This document shows positions 52,921-61,391 of a stretch of DNA of 64,000 bases, piece by piece (position 1 is the stretch's first letter; the number at the start of each line of letters is the position of its first letter). The DNA is from Bifidobacterium santillanense. Lineage in GTDB: Bacteria > Actinomycetota > Actinomycetes > Actinomycetales > Bifidobacteriaceae. The notes beneath the pieces are model-generated. The model did not search any database. It saw only the letters and a list, made by a program, of their open reading frames with translations, and was not told where the DNA came from. The DNA is taken from assembly GCF_018555385.1 (NCBI RefSeq), contig NZ_JAFEJS010000006.1, positions 62,001-126,000 of the forward strand, read 5' to 3'. The translations under genes and the position numbers were made by a program.

Positions 52921-54290
52921 GCGTCCACCTCCGTCGGGTTCTTCGCGGTCGATTCGACGCCGTCGTACGTCACCGGCGCGAACAGCCTTGCGTAGCTGAA
53001 GGTCGCGGCCTTGAGCATCGCGACGATCGCGAGCGCGACGACCAGTCCCAGCGCATCCCAGATCAACGTCCACGTGATGTCCGACGTGACGGGCGTGGCG
53101 TGACCGCCGGCCAGCGCCGCGCCGATCGCCTTCGCGCCGAATCCGCCGGCCGCCAGGCCGATCGCGGCCGGGACCACGGTGAGGATGAACGTCTCGACCA
53201 TGAACTGCCAGCCGAGGCGGCCCTTGGTCACGCCGGAGACGAACGCCATGCCGATCTCGTCGTCGCGGCCGAACCACGTGCGTGCGATGGTGAGCGCGAG
53301 CAGCACGACGACGCCGCCGATCGCCAGGACCCGCAGGGCCGGGCGGACCTTCTCCGCCAGGGAGCCGAGCGGCTCGATCGAGGCCTTGTACGCGTCGAGC
53401 GACGGCGACGTGATCTCGTAGCCGGCCGGCAGCTTGGCCTTCTTGGCGAGCTTGACGAACTTGTTGTAGGTCTTGACGTCGGTGAAGTCGAAGATCACGT
53501 TGAGGTCCGGCACGGACCACGTGTTCGCCTTCGGGCTGTCGGGATCGAGGCCGAACGTGTAGGCGGTCGCGTAGGCCGTGTAGATCACGTTCTCGCGGTT
53601 CTCCTTGGCGAGCTTCGCACTCGACGAATCGGCGGAGCCGGAAGCCGAGTCGTCGTACTCGTAGATGCCGCGCACCTTGAACTCGTACGTCTTCTTCGAG
53701 TCGGTCGGGTCGCCGACCTTGAACGTGTCGCCGACCTTGAGGCCGTTCTTGTCGGCCACGGACTTGGAGATCAGCGCGCCGGTGGCCTTGGTGCTCGTGA
53801 AGACGAGACCCTTGCCGTCGACCAGATGGTACGTGCCGTAGTCGTTGGCCTTGGCGGCCTTCGCGTCGTAGAAGCTGCGCAGCTGGAACTCGCCGCCGGT
53901 CTTGTCGGCGGATTCGTCGGACGATCCGGGGATCGCCTTGATCGAATCGCTCTGACGCACGGGCAGCGTCTCGGTGAAGGAGTACGTGAACGACACGCTC
54001 TTCTCCTGCGCGGCGATCGCGTACGGGTTGTAGTCGGTGAACTTCAGGTACTTCGACGTGGTCGACTTTGCGTCGTCGCCCTTCATCGCGGCGGCGGTCT
54101 TGGCGGTCGGGCGCAGCACCGCGTTCGGGGTCTGCGCGTCGTAGTCGGCGCCGTGCGCGTCGGCATTCTCCTGCAGGATCGCCAGCGATGCGATCGTGCC
54201 GAACGAGACGAGGAGCGCGACCAGCACGGTCAGCGCTGAGGTCGCCCAGCGGCGCGTCACGGCGCGCCAGGCGTTGGTGAGAACGAACAT
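52917..54290 (-). CDS. FtsX/MacB-type ABC permease
   Basis: A 457-residue membrane protein. TM1 is near residues 17-38 (SALTVLVALLVSFGTIASL), then a large extracytoplasmic domain of about 270 residues, then three membrane segments at about 318-340, 365-390 and 405-430 (RVLAIGGVVVLLALTIARTWF, then DDEIGMAFVSGVTKGRLGWQF, typical of FtsX-like permeases). The next gene overlaps by four bases and encodes a degenerate ATPase. Such pairs usually act by mechanotransmission on envelope proteins or peptides. The leader holds no clear operator. Confidence 0.88.
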   Translation of the reverse strand: MFVLTNAWRAVTRRWATSALTVLVALLVSFGTIASLAILQENADAHGADYDAQTPNAVLRPTAKTAAAMKGDDAKSTTSKYLKFTDYNPYAIAAQEKSVSFTYSFTETLPVRQSDSIKAIPGSSDESADKTGGEFQLRSFYDAKAAKANDYGTYHLVDGKGLVFTSTKATGALISKSVADKNGLKVGDTFKVGDPTDSKKTYEFKVRGIYEYDDSASGSADSSSAKLAKENRENVIYTAYATAYTFGLDPDSPKANTWSVPDLNVIFDFTDVKTYNKFVKLAKKAKLPAGYEITSPSLDAYKASIEPLGSLAEKVRPALRVLAIGGVVVLLALTIARTWFGRDDEIGMAFVSGVTKGRLGWQFMVETFILTVVPAAIGLAAGGFGAKAIGAALAGGHATPVTSDITWTLIWDALGLVVALAIVAMLKAATFSYARLFAPVTYDGVESTAKNPTEVDA

Positions 54291-54523
54291 GCGCTTACTT
54301 CTCCAGTTCTCTGTCTGTCATTTGCTCTTCAACAGTAAGACAGTATGTCGGCTTTCGTGTGCGTTGTCTTGCCCGTTCCTGAAAGCCGACTGGGAATACC
54401 CGGCGAATACCCGGCGAACCGTCGGCGCGGCCGTCCGGTTGCCCGGCTCCCGGTCTCGGCCCGCGGAAATACAATGGGAGTGACTGAACCGTCTGGGAGA
54501 GAGCACAAGGGAAAGGAACGGTC

Positions 54524-56176
54524 ATGTTGAATCCGTATGTGCGTCCGGGCATCGACGACAGGCCCGATTACGACAAGGCCCTGAGTCCCGAGGACAAGAG
54601 CGCCGTCTCGCGTCTGGCGGCGGACCCGCACCGATTGCCGCCCGAGGCGTCGGCCGACCAGCCGGGCGCCCAGGCCGCGCGTCTCGCCGCCGACGGCACC
54701 GCGTCCGTGGCCGCCGCCGCAGCGGTCGACGCGGCCGTGCCCGACTACGCGTCGTCCTTCCTCGACATGCGCGACCCGATGGTCTCCGCCGACGGCCAGC
54801 GTCCCTCGGCGATCGACGTGAGCCGCCTCAAGTGGGGCTTCGCCGTCGGCGCGGCACTCACCACCGCGCCGTGGATCGCGCTCAACATGGTCGCGATCCC
54901 GAATCAGATCGCGCTCGCGGCCGGCGTCAAGACGGGGGTCGCGTTCGGATGGGGCGATGCCAGGGGCGGGCTGGGCGCCGTCGGTGCGGCCTCCACACCC
55001 CTCGGACTGGCCGTCGCGCTCGCCGTGGTCGTCGCGTTGGGCGCGATCGCCTCGATGTTCCTCACGCCGCTGGTCTCCGCGCTCTCCGACCGCACGCGCG
55101 TGCCGATCGGCCGCCGCACCCCGTACCTCGTCGGCGGCGGCGTGCTGAGCGCCCTGATCGCGCTCGCGCTGGGCTCGGTCGTCAACGTGATCGGCATCGC
55201 GGTGTTCTGGATCGCCCTGCAGTTCGCGTACGCGATGCTCGTCGCGCCCCTGTCCGCGGCGCTCTCCGAACGCGTGCCGGACAAGTTCCGCGACGTGATC
55301 GAACGCTGGCATGCGGTCGGCGTGCTCGCCGGACAGGCGGCCGGCGGCGTGATCGGCGGCCTGTCGATCGCGTTCGGTGCATTCGACCCGTTCCTGTGCG
55401 CGGCCGTGCTGTTCGCGCTCTCCGGCGTCGCGACCGTGCTCGTCTGGCCGCGCGAGCCCTCCAGCGTCGAGCAGCCGCACGTGCGCTTCGACTGGGGCTC
55501 GGTGTTCGCGACGTTCAGGTCCCTGCCCCGCGACGACGGACACAAGCCGTTCCGCCGCCTGTTCTGGTCGCGCACGTTCATGACCGCGGCCGTCGGCATG
55601 ACCGCCGCCTACCTGTGGTACGTCGTGCGGTTCTCGGTCTACGGCACCTCCCCGGTGTTCACCTCCGCGCCGCTCACCCTGCCCGCCGGCGTGCTGATCG
55701 CGATGCTCGCGCTCGCCTCGTTCGCCGGCGCCCTGCTCGCCTCCTACTCCGCCGGCGCCATCACCGACAAGCTCGAGGAGGGCTTCGGCCCGTGGTGGCG
55801 CGGTTCGCGCGCCGCCGTGATCAGCACCTGCGTGCTCTACATGATCGGCCTGCTCGCGGGCCTTGCGATCGTGTCCGTCGGGGGCGAGCGCAGCCTCATG
55901 ATCTTCTCGTTCATCGCCGGATTCGCATCCGGCCTGTACGACGTGCTCGTCCAGCCGATGGTCGTCGACGCGCTGCCCGATCCGCGCGCCGCCGGTCGCG
56001 ACCTCGGCGTGTATGCGCTCGCCAAGCCCCTGGGCCTCACGATCGGTGTGGCCGCCGGCGCCGGAGCGATCGCGCTCGCGGGCGGCATCGTGGATTCCGC
56101 ACCGCTGGTCTTCGTGGGGATCTTCCCGGCCGCCATCGTCTGCGTCGCGCTCGCCGCCCTCTTCCTGCGGAAGTAG
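54524..56176 (+). CDS. MFS sugar symporter (GPH/SLC45-like)
   Basis: A 550-residue transporter with GGAAAGGAAC before the ATG. Residues 1-105 are hydrophilic and Ala/Asp-rich, followed by twelve membrane segments beginning KWGFAVGAALTTAPWIALNMVAIP. The loop 2-3 signature is LVSALSDRTRVPIGRRTPYLVGG, and SERVPDKFRDVIERWHAVG follows. It is related to the transporter at 58097 (SDRVPDKFRGTVSGFYGAG). It lies upstream of, and in the same orientation as, a LacI-type regulator. Substrate likely a disaccharide or glycoside; not determined. Confidence 0.85.
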   Translation: MLNPYVRPGIDDRPDYDKALSPEDKSAVSRLAADPHRLPPEASADQPGAQAARLAADGTASVAAAAAVDAAVPDYASSFLDMRDPMVSADGQRPSAIDVSRLKWGFAVGAALTTAPWIALNMVAIPNQIALAAGVKTGVAFGWGDARGGLGAVGAASTPLGLAVALAVVVALGAIASMFLTPLVSALSDRTRVPIGRRTPYLVGGGVLSALIALALGSVVNVIGIAVFWIALQFAYAMLVAPLSAALSERVPDKFRDVIERWHAVGVLAGQAAGGVIGGLSIAFGAFDPFLCAAVLFALSGVATVLVWPREPSSVEQPHVRFDWGSVFATFRSLPRDDGHKPFRRLFWSRTFMTAAVGMTAAYLWYVVRFSVYGTSPVFTSAPLTLPAGVLIAMLALASFAGALLASYSAGAITDKLEEGFGPWWRGSRAAVISTCVLYMIGLLAGLAIVSVGGERSLMIFSFIAGFASGLYDVLVQPMVVDALPDPRAAGRDLGVYALAKPLGLTIGVAAGAGAIALAGGIVDSAPLVFVGIFPAAIVCVALAALFLRK

Positions 56177-56197
56177 CCCGCCTCCGGACCGGTTTCG

Positions 56198-56375
56198 CGC
56201 CCGATCCTATAGAAACGGACGGATTGCGGCGTCCGTGAGTCCGATTCGCGCCCGATCCTATAGGATCGGGCGTTTCGCGTTGCTCGGAGGCCCGTTTTGC
56301 GTCCGATTCTATAGGATCTGGCGCTACGCGGCGGGTGCGTCCTCTGCTCCCGGTCCGATTCTGTAGAATCGGACG
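56198..56375. repeat. 51-bp palindromic array, four copies
   Basis: 24-bp palindromes of the type CGYCCGATYCTATAG-RATCGGRCG start at 56198, 56249, 56300 and 56352 (spacing 51, 51, 52 bp). The second is a perfect palindrome around CCTATAGG. They fill most of the gap between the symporter and the LacI gene. Confidence 0.85.
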
Positions 56376-56466
56376 TTGTGCAATGCCGGAACCCGACGAG
56401 GCGACATGGGTTTTCCGGCTCGACGAGCGGCCGGGACACGGCGGAGACGGAAAGGCGGTTGGAATC

Positions 56467-57591
56467 ATGGTCGGAATGCGCGATGTGGCCAAGAAGGCGG
56501 GCGTCTCGCTGAGCACGGTGTCGCTCGTGGTGAACGGCACCGGCTACGTGTCGGACGACATGCGCTCCAAGGTGCAGGCGGCGATGAAGTCGCTCGACTA
56601 CATCCCCAACGAGCTCGCCCGCAACCTCGCGCACAACCGCACCAACATGATCGGCGTGATCGTGCCGACGATCCGCCACCCGTTCTTCGCGACCCTCACC
56701 GCCGCCCTGCAGCGCGAGTTCTCCGCGCGCGGCCTGCGCACGATGCTGTGCTCGACCGCCGACTCCGACAAGGGCGAGGCCGACTACGTCGACATGCTCC
56801 AACGGCACATGATGGACGGCATCGTCATGGCCGCGCACACCGCGCACCCGTCCGGCTACTGGACCTCGATCGGTCGTCCGGTCGTCGCGTTCGACCGGTA
56901 TCTCGGCCCGGGCATCCCCTCGATCGGCTCCGACCACGAGCAGGGAGGGCGACTCGTCGCGCGCACGCTGATCGACGCCGGCGCGCACCACGTGGTCATG
57001 GTCGGCGGTCCGCGCTCGCAGTTCCACGACCTCGATTCGGGGGCGGTCTTCAGGTCCGGCGACCTCGCCGAGGCGGGCGTCACCACCTTCCCGACGATCC
57101 GTTACTACCTGACCCTCGAGCACGAGCTCAACGAGGCCGGTATCGCCTACGACTACGTGGAGGCCGGCGAGGTCGCCGACTTCCAAGGCTATTCGGACAC
57201 GATGCACGACGTGTTCGAACGGTTCGACGACGTCGACGCGGTCGTCAGCTCCGACATCGGCGCCTCCCAGTGCGTGCAGGAGATCCTGCGCCGCGGCCTG
57301 CGCCCGGGGGCGGACGTGCAGGTCGTCGCCTACGACGGCACCTATCTGGCCGATACCGCCGGAGTGCGGCTCACCGCGGTCTGTCAGGACTTCGACGCGC
57401 TCGCGGCCGCGGTGGCGTCCCGTATGAACGCCCTCATCGAGGGGGAGGAGTCCAGCTCCTCGACGACCGACCTCAATCCTCCGGTCTCCGGCGGCGCCGG
57501 CGACGCGTTCCCCGACGGCGACGGGCGTCTGCCCGGTTCGGCCGCCGAACTCATCCCCCTGACCCTGCGCAAGGCCGAATCCACGCGCTGA
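56467..57591 (+). CDS. LacI-family regulator of the downstream symporter
   Basis: A 374-residue repressor started at 56467 (MVGMRDVAKKAGVSLSTVSLVV); AAAGGCGG lies upstream. Helix-turn-helix at residues 4-25, hinge helix NELARNLAHNRTNMIGVIV, then the effector domain (HPFFATLTAALQREF, GSDHEQGGRLVARTLIDAG, VVAYDGTYLADTAG). A Ser/Gly/Pro-rich insert (about 320-355) precedes the C-terminal strand LIPLTLRKAES. Two TCGAACCGGTTCGA palindromes in the promoter of the next gene are probably its binding sites; the YxxxxxxR specificity helix differs from the regulators at 1 and 22057, as do these operators. Confidence 0.93.
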   Translation: MVGMRDVAKKAGVSLSTVSLVVNGTGYVSDDMRSKVQAAMKSLDYIPNELARNLAHNRTNMIGVIVPTIRHPFFATLTAALQREFSARGLRTMLCSTADSDKGEADYVDMLQRHMMDGIVMAAHTAHPSGYWTSIGRPVVAFDRYLGPGIPSIGSDHEQGGRLVARTLIDAGAHHVVMVGGPRSQFHDLDSGAVFRSGDLAEAGVTTFPTIRYYLTLEHELNEAGIAYDYVEAGEVADFQGYSDTMHDVFERFDDVDAVVSSDIGASQCVQEILRRGLRPGADVQVVAYDGTYLADTAGVRLTAVCQDFDALAAAVASRMNALIEGEESSSSTTDLNPPVSGGAGDAFPDGDGRLPGSAAELIPLTLRKAESTR

Positions 57592-57791
57592 AGGGGATGA
57601 CGGTGCGTAGGCGTATGTGGAATGTACGTGCCGACGGTCACCGACCCCGGTTCCTCCTCGTCCCCGTCCGTTCTTCCGGTATCCGTGCGTAGGCGTACGC
57701 CCGACCGGAAACCCGACGAAAATATCCGGAGGGACGTACGCTTGCGGGTTTCCTCGCCGCTGTCGCGGGTTGGGCGGGGCTGCGGACGGTC

Positions 57792-57925
57792 TGCCGGACT
57801 GTTTGCTTGACGGCTCGATCTGCAATTACGGTCCGGCCGTTGGCCGGGCTCATCGTTTCCTCGCGGCTGTCGCCGCTCGGCCGAGCCTACAAACAGCCCA
57901 CTGGGCTGTTTGCTTCACGGCTCGG
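57792..57925 (+). repeat. CTTCACGGCTC element, full copy
   Basis: Starts GGACTGTTTGCTTGACGGCTC, contains TGCAATTACGGTCCGGCC, CCGGGCTCATCGTTTCCTC and GGCTGTCGCC, and ends with hairpin AAACAGCCC-act-GGGCTGTTT and GCTTCACGGCTCG. It corresponds block by block to 50081-50222. It lies directly upstream of the promoter at 57946. Confidence 0.75.
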
Positions 57926-57929
57926 CGTG

Positions 57930-57974
57930 TCGAACCGGTTCGAGTTTGACGGAATCGAACCGGTTCGATATACT
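57930..57974 (+). promoter_or_regulatory. Promoter with two identical LacI operators
   Basis: TTGACG (57946-57951), a 17-bp spacer and TATACT (57969-57974). TCGAACCGGTTCGA occurs twice as a perfect palindrome: at 57930-57943 upstream of the -35 and at 57955-57968 filling the spacer. Centres are 25 bp apart. This is a tight-repression layout for the symporter at 58097. Confidence 0.85.
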
Positions 57975-58096
57975 GAAAGCGCAACGCACACAACGGAACA
58001 GAGTTCGGTTCCGGATCCGGCAGCTACGAAAGCAGTCGCCACCGCAGCGCACCCAACAACAACCAACGCATGCCGTTTATCAAAAAGGGGATAATC

Positions 58097-59431
58097 ATGG
58101 CAGATGCAATCAGCGCGCAAGCGCACGACCCGGCGGTCTCCGCCGACGGTCACCGTCCGACCACAACGGAAGTAGTCCGCCTCGGCGTCGGCTTCACCAT
58201 CTCCGCAGTCGCCTGCGCCATCCCGTGGGTGGCCCTGAGCTCCATCATCCTGCCGGCCGTGCTCGAGGGCATCGACCCGGCCTCCAAGGAGTCGATGCTC
58301 GGCATCATCAACGCCGCCGGCTCGATCGTCGCCCTGTTCGCGAACATCATCTTCGGCACCTTCTCCGACCTGACCCGCTCCCGCTTCGGCAAGCGCAGCC
58401 CGTGGATCGTCGTCGGCGGCATCGTCACCGGCCTGTCGATCGGCGCGATCGCGTTCGTCAACACCCACGCCATGATCGTCCTGCTGTGGTGCTGCGCCCA
58501 GCTCGGCTACAACATCATGCTCGCCCCGTACGTCGCCACGATGTCCGACCGCGTGCCCGACAAGTTCCGCGGCACCGTCTCCGGCTTCTACGGCGCCGGC
58601 ATCGCCGTCGGCCAGACGCTCGGCTCCTTCGTCGGCGCCCAGCTGCTCAAGAACGGCACCTCCGGCATCTTCGCCGGCTGGATGATGGGCCTGGTCATCT
58701 TCGGCCTGTGCGGCATCGTCGTCGTCGCCATCTGGCCGCGCGAGAAGTCCAACGTGGACGAGCCGCGCGAGGAGATCAACGCCAGGAGCGTGCTGCTGCG
58801 CTTCCGTCCGCCGAAGAACGCCCCCGACTTCTACTACGCGCTCGCCGGCCGCACGATGATGATGGGCGGCTACTGGATGATCAACACCTACCAGCTGTTC
58901 ATCGCCCAGGACTACGTCTTCGCCGGCGATCCGGACGCCAAGCTCAAGGCCGCGTCCGTCATCGCCACGATGTCCGTCATCACGCTCGTCGTCTCCCTGA
59001 TCGCCGCCGTCGCCGCCGGCCCGCTCACCGACAAGATCGGCATGAGGAAGCTCCCGGTCGCGCTCGCCAGCTGCCTGTTCGCCGTCGGCGCGCTGATGCC
59101 GCTGCTGTTCCGCTCCGAGATGGGCATGTTCCTGTTCGCCGGCATCGCCGGCCTCGGCTACGGCACCTACAACGCGATCGACCAGGCCCTGAACGTCTCC
59201 GTCCTGCCGAACCCGGACGAGGCCGGCAAGGACCTTGGCATCCTCAACCTCGCGAACACGCTGTCCACCGTCATCGGCTCGCTGATGACCTCCGTGCTCG
59301 TCGTGATCGTCAAGTCCGTGCTCGGCGTCACCCAGACCCCGCCGGTCGCCTACTCGGTGGTGTTCATCGTCGCGATCGTCATCGTCCTGATCGCCGCCTG
59401 GCTCATCATGCGCATCAAGAACGTGAAGTGA
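58097..59431 (+). CDS. MFS sugar symporter (GPH/SLC45-like)
   Basis: A 444-residue transporter, start at 58097 after AAAAAGGGG. Twelve membrane segments begin near residue 25 (RLGVGFTISAVACAIPWVALSSIILP). Loop signatures: GTFSDLTRSRFGKRSPWIVVGG and ATMSDRVPDKFRGTVSG. It is a shorter relative of the transporter at 54524, without the long N-terminal extension. Its promoter carries two perfect palindromes for the adjacent LacI-type regulator, so expression should be induced by its substrate, probably a disaccharide. Confidence 0.9.
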   Translation: MADAISAQAHDPAVSADGHRPTTTEVVRLGVGFTISAVACAIPWVALSSIILPAVLEGIDPASKESMLGIINAAGSIVALFANIIFGTFSDLTRSRFGKRSPWIVVGGIVTGLSIGAIAFVNTHAMIVLLWCCAQLGYNIMLAPYVATMSDRVPDKFRGTVSGFYGAGIAVGQTLGSFVGAQLLKNGTSGIFAGWMMGLVIFGLCGIVVVAIWPREKSNVDEPREEINARSVLLRFRPPKNAPDFYYALAGRTMMMGGYWMINTYQLFIAQDYVFAGDPDAKLKAASVIATMSVITLVVSLIAAVAAGPLTDKIGMRKLPVALASCLFAVGALMPLLFRSEMGMFLFAGIAGLGYGTYNAIDQALNVSVLPNPDEAGKDLGILNLANTLSTVIGSLMTSVLVVIVKSVLGVTQTPPVAYSVVFIVAIVIVLIAAWLIMRIKNVK

Positions 59432-59747
59432 TCGTTCCGCGCTGATTCAGCTTTTCGGAGCGGGCCGTTCCCTCCCGCTCCGGAGCCTTCCACGTGAAGT
59501 CCCATCGGCCACGGCCGGCGGGACTTTGTCGTATGTGTGCGAACGCATGCGGAGGACGAAGCCGGGCGGTGCGGGGCGCACGGTTACGCGCCGATGACGC
59601 GAAATCGCACGAACGGTAAAACTGTTCACATAGTGAACCCCTGCTGGTTTGCGTGGATACGCGAGCCTATCTTCTGTGACCAGATCGAGCGGAACGCCAA
59701 GACAAACCGCTCGGCAACAACTTCGAGAACGAAAGGAGGTCGCCGCG
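59432..59747 (+). other. Gap with terminators and a palindrome upstream of the leader peptide
   Basis: Two hairpins follow the symporter: GGAGCGGG/CCCGCTCC (about 59457-59481) and AAGTCCC/GGGACTT (59497-59526, then TGTCGT). GTTCAC-ATA-GTGAAC (59624-59638) is a perfect palindrome, perhaps an operator in the promoter region of the attenuated transporter operon. No gene is seen. Confidence 0.5.
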
Positions 59748-59855
59748 ATGACTGGATACACTGCCCGCAACACCGTTAACGAATCCGCACTGACCGTCGT
59801 TAACGTCGCTCTGCTGTCCGCACGAATTATTATTCCGTCTTCGCTGGCGGCCTGA
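59748..59855 (+). CDS. Branched-chain amino-acid leader peptide
   Basis: A 35-residue peptide with a strong GAAAGGAGG ribosome site. It contains ALTVVNVALLSARIIIPSS: three Val, several Leu and three consecutive Ile codons (ATT ATT ATT at 59826-59834, a codon otherwise rare in this GC-rich sequence). It overlaps the first arm of an attenuator. Ribosome stalling at these codons when charged tRNA is short should allow read-through into the transporter at 60042. The arrangement resembles ilv leaders of actinobacteria, but the controlled gene is a transporter. Confidence 0.85.
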   Translation: MTGYTARNTVNESALTVVNVALLSARIIIPSSLAA

Positions 59856-59945
59856 GTTCGGTTCAATACGCTTGAGCCCCGTCAGCGAAGGCAGGGCGAC
59901 GAGCGAGATCAACGTTTCAAAGCCCTGCATCGCGCGGGGCTTTTT
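59839..59945 (+). promoter_or_regulatory. Transcription attenuator (alternative RNA hairpins)
   Basis: Region 1 CTTCGCTGGCGG (59839-59850, in the leader peptide) pairs with region 2 CCGTCAGCGAAG (59879-59890). GCAGGGC (59891-59897) can instead pair with GCCCTGC (59922-59928), which is also the 5' arm of the terminator GCCC...GGGGC followed by TTTTT (59920-59945). These 1:2, 2:3 and 3:4 pairings are the classical attenuation set. Confidence 0.8.
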
Positions 59946-60041
59946 CATTGCCCGCCCACAAGGCATCATGGCAGTGAGATCCCAAGCACCCCGGAGAGAA
60001 ACAGAAAAGCAAGAACGATTCGGAAATCAGGAGATTCTCCC

Positions 60042-61391
60042 ATGACTTCAGTCGAAGAGACTGCAAACAAGGCGAAGGACCTGGCCCGCGATTCGGTCAA
60101 GACCGTGATCGCCGCCTCCATGGTCGGCACGGCCATCGAGTTCTACGACTTCTACGCCTACGGCACCGCCGCGGCCAACTACTTCCCGCACATCTTCTTC
60201 TCCGCGAAGGACAACCCGACCGTCGCGCTGCTGATGAGCCTGCTGACCTTCGCCATCGCGTTCATCGCCCGCCCGCTCGGCTCCCTCGTGTTCGGCCACT
60301 TCGGCGACCGCATGGGCCGCAAGACCACGCTGGTCGTCTCCCTGATGACGATGGGCATCGGCACCTTCCTCATCGGCTGCCTGCCGACCTACGATCAGGT
60401 CGGCGTCGGCGCCGTCGCGATCCTGTGCCTGCTGCGCTTCATCCAGGGCATCGGTCTGGGCGGCGAATGGTCCGGCGCGGCTCTGGTCGCCACCGAGAAC
60501 GCCCCCGAGGACAAGCGCGCGCTGTACGGCTCCTTCCCGGAGCTCGGCGCCCCGATCGGCTTCTTCCTGTCCAACGGCACCTACTTCCTGCTCGAGTCCT
60601 TCAATGACTCCGACGCGATGCTGGCCTGGGGCTGGCGCGTGCCGTTCCTGCTCTCCGCGGTCCTCGTGATCGTCGGCCTCGTCGTGCGAGTTCACATGGA
60701 GGAGACTCCGATCTTCCGCATGGCCCAGGAGAAGAAGCAGGTCGTCAAGGCCCCGATCGTCGAGGTCTTCCGCAAGAGCTGGGTCCAGGTCCTGCAGGCC
60801 ACCTTCCTCGTGGCCGTCACCTACACGCTGTTCTACACGCTCGCCACCTGGTCCCTCGCCTGGGGCACCAAGGAGCAGGGCGAGGGCGGCGGCGGCCTCG
60901 GCTTCACCAACCAGGAGTACCTGCTCATGCTGATGATCGCCATCTGCGTGTTCGCCGCGTTCATCGTGATCTCCTGCGTCAACGCCGATAAGCTCGGCCG
61001 CAAGCGCGTGATCATCACCTCGTCCGTGCTGCTCGTCGTGTTCGCCGCGGTGTTCCCGTTCCTGCTCAACGGCCAGATCGTCGGCCAGCGCAACTTCTTC
61101 GCCAACATGGTCTTCCTGTGCGTCGGCTTCGCCCTGATGGGCACCGCGTTCGGCCCGATCGGCGCCTTCCTGCCTGAGCTGTTCGACGCCAACGTGCGCT
61201 ACTCCGGCTCCGGCATCGGCTACAACCTCGCCGCCATCGTCGGCGCGGCCTTCGTGCCGACCATCGCCACCTGGCTGTCCAGCCACTGGGGCGTGCACTC
61301 CGTGGGCATCTACCTCGGCGTGATGGCCGTGTGCTGCCTCATCGCGGTGCTGTCCTGCAAGGAGACCAAGGACGTCGATTTCACCAAGTGA
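60042..61391 (+). CDS. MHS-family (metabolite:proton symporter) MFS transporter
   Basis: A 449-residue membrane transporter. MHS features: SMVGTAIEFYDFYAYGTAAANYFP, HFGDRMGRKTTLVVSL (loop 2-3 motif), RFIQGIGLGGEWSGAALVATENAP (segment 5), MEETPIFR in the central loop, and an FGPIGAFLPELFDANVRYSGSGIGYNLA block. Relatives carry proline/betaine, shikimate, alpha-ketoglutarate and other acids. AGGAG precedes the start. The branched-chain leader and attenuator directly upstream, and ilvC downstream, suggest that it moves branched-chain amino acids or their keto acids; the direction is unknown. This substrate is inference. Confidence 0.9.
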   Translation: MTSVEETANKAKDLARDSVKTVIAASMVGTAIEFYDFYAYGTAAANYFPHIFFSAKDNPTVALLMSLLTFAIAFIARPLGSLVFGHFGDRMGRKTTLVVSLMTMGIGTFLIGCLPTYDQVGVGAVAILCLLRFIQGIGLGGEWSGAALVATENAPEDKRALYGSFPELGAPIGFFLSNGTYFLLESFNDSDAMLAWGWRVPFLLSAVLVIVGLVVRVHMEETPIFRMAQEKKQVVKAPIVEVFRKSWVQVLQATFLVAVTYTLFYTLATWSLAWGTKEQGEGGGGLGFTNQEYLLMLMIAICVFAAFIVISCVNADKLGRKRVIITSSVLLVVFAAVFPFLLNGQIVGQRNFFANMVFLCVGFALMGTAFGPIGAFLPELFDANVRYSGSGIGYNLAAIVGAAFVPTIATWLSSHWGVHSVGIYLGVMAVCCLIAVLSCKETKDVDFTK

